A stretch of 6,935 nucleotides of DNA from Candidatus Poseidoniaceae archaeon (lineage in GTDB: Archaea > Thermoplasmatota > Poseidoniia > Poseidoniales > Poseidoniaceae): NCBI GenBank assembly GCA_013329355.1, contig DUKK01000192.1, positions 1 through 6,935 on the forward strand, read 5' to 3'. Below, in pieces: positions 5,577 to 6,935 of the stretch. The first letter of the stretch is position 1; each line of letters starts with the position of its first letter. A model generated the notes under the pieces. That model saw only the letters and a list, made by a program, of their open reading frames with translations, did not search any database and had not been told where the DNA came from. A program made the translations under genes and the position numbers.

Positions 5577-6740
5577 ATGAGTTATATTGCTGTAAGTGCG
5601 CCGGGAAAATGTATCCTTTTTGGGGAGCATGCCGTAGTTTACGGTCAACCTGCGGTAGCAGTAGCTCTAGACCAACGAATCACCGTCAAAATTCAAGTCT
5701 CACAAACTGGGACATGGTTACTCGATGGCAACCGACTGAATATGAACAGGAATCCTCATATCTGCGCGTTAATCGAGAAACTGTGGCCCGCTGAAATGGG
5801 TGCTCCACCACTCTCCATTCATATCGAGAGTAGTATACCTCGCTCATCTGGTCTCGGATCATCTGCGGCCTTATCCGTAGCATTTGCTGGCGCGCTACGG
5901 TTAGCAAGAGGCCGTTGGATTACCAAACATGGTAGTATAGAAAAAAGGCATTGGGCTGAAGGTTTTGGGTCGCATATTACAACAACGAATCCGTATGATT
6001 CAAGTCACGGGTTTTGTGTTGATTTACCAATTGGTGAATTATTTCATGTTAGCGGAGCGATGGCCGTTGATGATGACGAAAACGCCATACTGGCGCACGG
6101 CGTTGAAGCTGCGGCCCAAAATGGTCGAGCATCGCCTATCGATTCATCGACCTGCTCCCATGGTGAGATTGTGGTTATATCTGATATAATTGAGTCAGAA
6201 TTAACCCATTTTTATGAGCGCAAGTTGACAACCCCTGAAGGCAACATAATCTGGCAGATTCATGGTGTTGAACTCAGCGATCAACCCGATGAGGTATACC
6301 TAGTAATCGGCAATACTGGTATCAATGCGCCAACGGGTAAGCAAGTAGCAAAAGTTGCAAGATTAATCAAGCAGCATCCAGAAAAAATTGAAGTTATTGA
6401 GACAATTGGTAAAATTGCCAGGAGAGGTATAAAAGCCCTGATGAGGGGTGATTTTGATGCTGTCGGGCGCACCATGAGCGAGAATCAGTTGATGCTGAAG
6501 AGCATTGGGATGTCGAGCCCGGAATTAGATGCGTTGATTAAGGCAGCAACTCCCTCATCATTGGGAGCAAAACTAACTGGTGCTGGGGGTGGTGGTTGTA
6601 TGGTTGCACTCACTAGAAACCCACAGCAGACTTGCGATGCAATCGAATTAGCAGGTGGTAGGACATTGATTTCTAAATTGGGTAGCCATGGTTTTAATAT
6701 CGAAACCAGTGAAATTAGCACAATTTGGATGAAAACGTAA
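5577..6740 (+). CDS. mvk: Mevalonate kinase, unusually long
   Basis: This GHMP-superfamily kinase phosphorylates mevalonate to 5-phosphomevalonate with ATP, an early step towards the isoprenoid chains of archaeal lipids. All three GHMP motifs are present: APGKCILFGEHAVVYG (8-23), the ATP-binding glycine/serine loop IPRSSGLGSSAA (87-98), and KLTGAGGGGC (332-341). The catalytic aspartate is probably D189, in ASPIDSST, where most mevalonate kinases have P-S-G-I-D or a close variant. GNTGINAPT (246-254) is also typical of mevalonate kinase and argues against homoserine kinase or galactokinase. At 387 residues it is longer than the roughly 300-330 usual for archaeal enzymes. Most of the excess is an insert of about 40-50 residues between about 114 and 162, with a few more residues between 190 and 242. 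The ATG at 5577 gives the family N-terminus at once. It is divergent from the FeS oxidoreductase and followed 70 bp later by tbp on the same strand. Confidence 0.93.
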   Translation: MSYIAVSAPGKCILFGEHAVVYGQPAVAVALDQRITVKIQVSQTGTWLLDGNRLNMNRNPHICALIEKLWPAEMGAPPLSIHIESSIPRSSGLGSSAALSVAFAGALRLARGRWITKHGSIEKRHWAEGFGSHITTTNPYDSSHGFCVDLPIGELFHVSGAMAVDDDENAILAHGVEAAAQNGRASPIDSSTCSHGEIVVISDIIESELTHFYERKLTTPEGNIIWQIHGVELSDQPDEVYLVIGNTGINAPTGKQVAKVARLIKQHPEKIEVIETIGKIARRGIKALMRGDFDAVGRTMSENQLMLKSIGMSSPELDALIKAATPSSLGAKLTGAGGGGCMVALTRNPQQTCDAIELAGGRTLISKLGSHGFNIETSEISTIWMKT

Positions 6741-6761
6741 CACTGTGCGCCTGTAAAAGGC

Positions 6762-6783
6762 TAAAGGGAAAAGCGGCCCTTTA
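6762..6783. repeat. 7-bp inverted repeat between mvk and tbp, overlapping the tbp TATA box
   Basis: TAAAGGG (6762-6768) and CCCTTTA (6777-6783) are perfect inverted repeats with an 8-nt spacer. The right arm shares four bases with the TATA box TTTATATA (6780-6787). As RNA it would form a short hairpin 21 nt after the mvk stop, followed by TATACC rather than a T run, so it is a weak terminator candidate. As DNA it covers the TFB-recognition/TATA region and could be an operator. Confidence 0.45.
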
Positions 6784-6787
6784 TATA
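6780..6787 (+). promoter_or_regulatory. Consensus archaeal TATA box of tbp
   Basis: TTTATATA matches the archaeal TATA consensus. Its centre is 27 bp upstream of the tbp ATG (6811), which puts transcription start at or within a base or two of the start codon, so the mRNA is predicted to be leaderless. The purine-rich GGGAAAAG (6766-6773) just upstream is a possible TFB-recognition element. No ribosome-binding site precedes the ATG, in keeping with a leaderless message. A second AT-rich stretch, CTTATAAG (6791-6798), is too close to the ATG to act as its TATA box. Confidence 0.75.
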
Positions 6788-6810
6788 CCTCTTATAAGTC
6801 GCTTTTAAAC

Positions 6811-6935
6811 ATGACAACTGATGAAGAACGTTTGACAGTAGTGAATGTAGTAGCAAGCACCAGGGTTGCCGAAGAACTCGATTTGCCTGATATTGCGATT
6901 CAACTCAACTGTGAATATGAGCCTGAACAATTCCC
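6811..6935 (+). CDS. tbp: TATA-binding protein, N-terminal part (cut by window edge)
   Basis: This is the first 41 codons of the archaeal general transcription factor TBP, which binds the TATA box and recruits TFB and RNA polymerase. The translation begins MTTDEERLTVVNVVAST and continues through LDLPDIAIQL to NCEYEPEQF. It contains the first-repeat signatures of the family: V-N-V-V-A-S near 10-16, the L-D-L-x-x-I-A stretch near 24-29, and the Y-E-P-E-Q-F block at 36-41. The rest, including the second saddle repeat, is beyond the window. The ATG at 6811 starts directly in the family N-terminus, and the upstream TATA box predicts that the message begins there. Its presence is the strongest single proof that this DNA is archaeal. 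TBP binds TATA boxes, so it may act on its own promoter, where an inverted repeat overlaps the TATA element. Confidence 0.93.
   Translation, partial: MTTDEERLTVVNVVASTRVAEELDLPDIAIQLNCEYEPEQF

Noticed and set aside
5916..6065. Intein or mobile insertion inside mvk
   Set aside because: The extra segment is only about 50 residues, with no splicing or endonuclease motifs and no flanking repeats; an in-frame loop insertion is simpler.
6762..6783. Strong intrinsic terminator for mvk
   Set aside because: The hairpin stem is only 7 bp and is followed by TATACC, not a T run; kept as an inverted repeat of unsure role.
1..6935. CRISPR array, tRNA, rRNA, transposon or phage genes
   Set aside because: No spaced direct repeats, no tRNA-like cloverleaf and no transposase or phage-type proteins were seen on either strand.

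Overview
The window looks like chromosomal DNA of an uncultivated archaeon, most probably a marine euryarchaeote of the Marine Group II/III (Poseidoniia) type. The archaeal reading rests on three things: the right edge holds the start of a TATA-binding protein gene, that gene has an archaeal TATA box placed for a leaderless transcript, and there is a mevalonate kinase. The Marine Group II/III placement is inference from this gene mix (aerobic-type fatty-acid oxidation genes beside archaeal information and lipid genes) and the moderate GC content. It was not tested by a search.

Layout, left to right. (1) Minus strand, 1-392: N-terminal third of an acyl-CoA dehydrogenase, cut by the window edge, with an AT-rich dyad 23 bp upstream of its start. 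(2) Minus strand, 500-1987: complete cysteinyl-tRNA synthetase. (3) Plus strand, from about 2019 to 2777: six-helix membrane protein of the Frag1/DRAM/Sfk1 type, divergent from cysS and overlapping the next gene tail to tail by 15 bp. (4) Minus strand, 5454 to 2763: a tight two-gene unit with 4 bp between genes, made of a large membrane FeS oxidoreductase (cytochrome b-like membrane domain, two [4Fe-4S] motifs, two CCG domains; HdrD/EtfD-like) followed by a stand-alone class I glutamine amidotransferase. (5) Plus strand, 5577-6740: mevalonate kinase with all GHMP motifs but unusually long. (6) Plus strand, 6811 to the edge: TATA-binding protein.

How they may work together: the acyl-CoA dehydrogenase and the EtfD-like oxidoreductase fit one route, in which acyl-CoA oxidation passes electrons through an electron-transfer flavoprotein (not in the window) to the membrane FeS protein and on to quinone. 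Mevalonate kinase serves isoprenoid lipid synthesis. CysS and TBP are housekeeping genes. The roles of the amidotransferase and the DRAM-like protein are unknown.

Genes are densely packed. The longest gap is the 122-bp divergent region 5455-5576, and no stretch over 300 bp lacks a gene. I see no RNA genes, CRISPR arrays, insertion sequences or phage genes, and no clear new multi-gene system. The most notable points are the enlarged mevalonate kinase, the dyad overlapping the tbp TATA box, and the oxidoreductase-amidotransferase pair.
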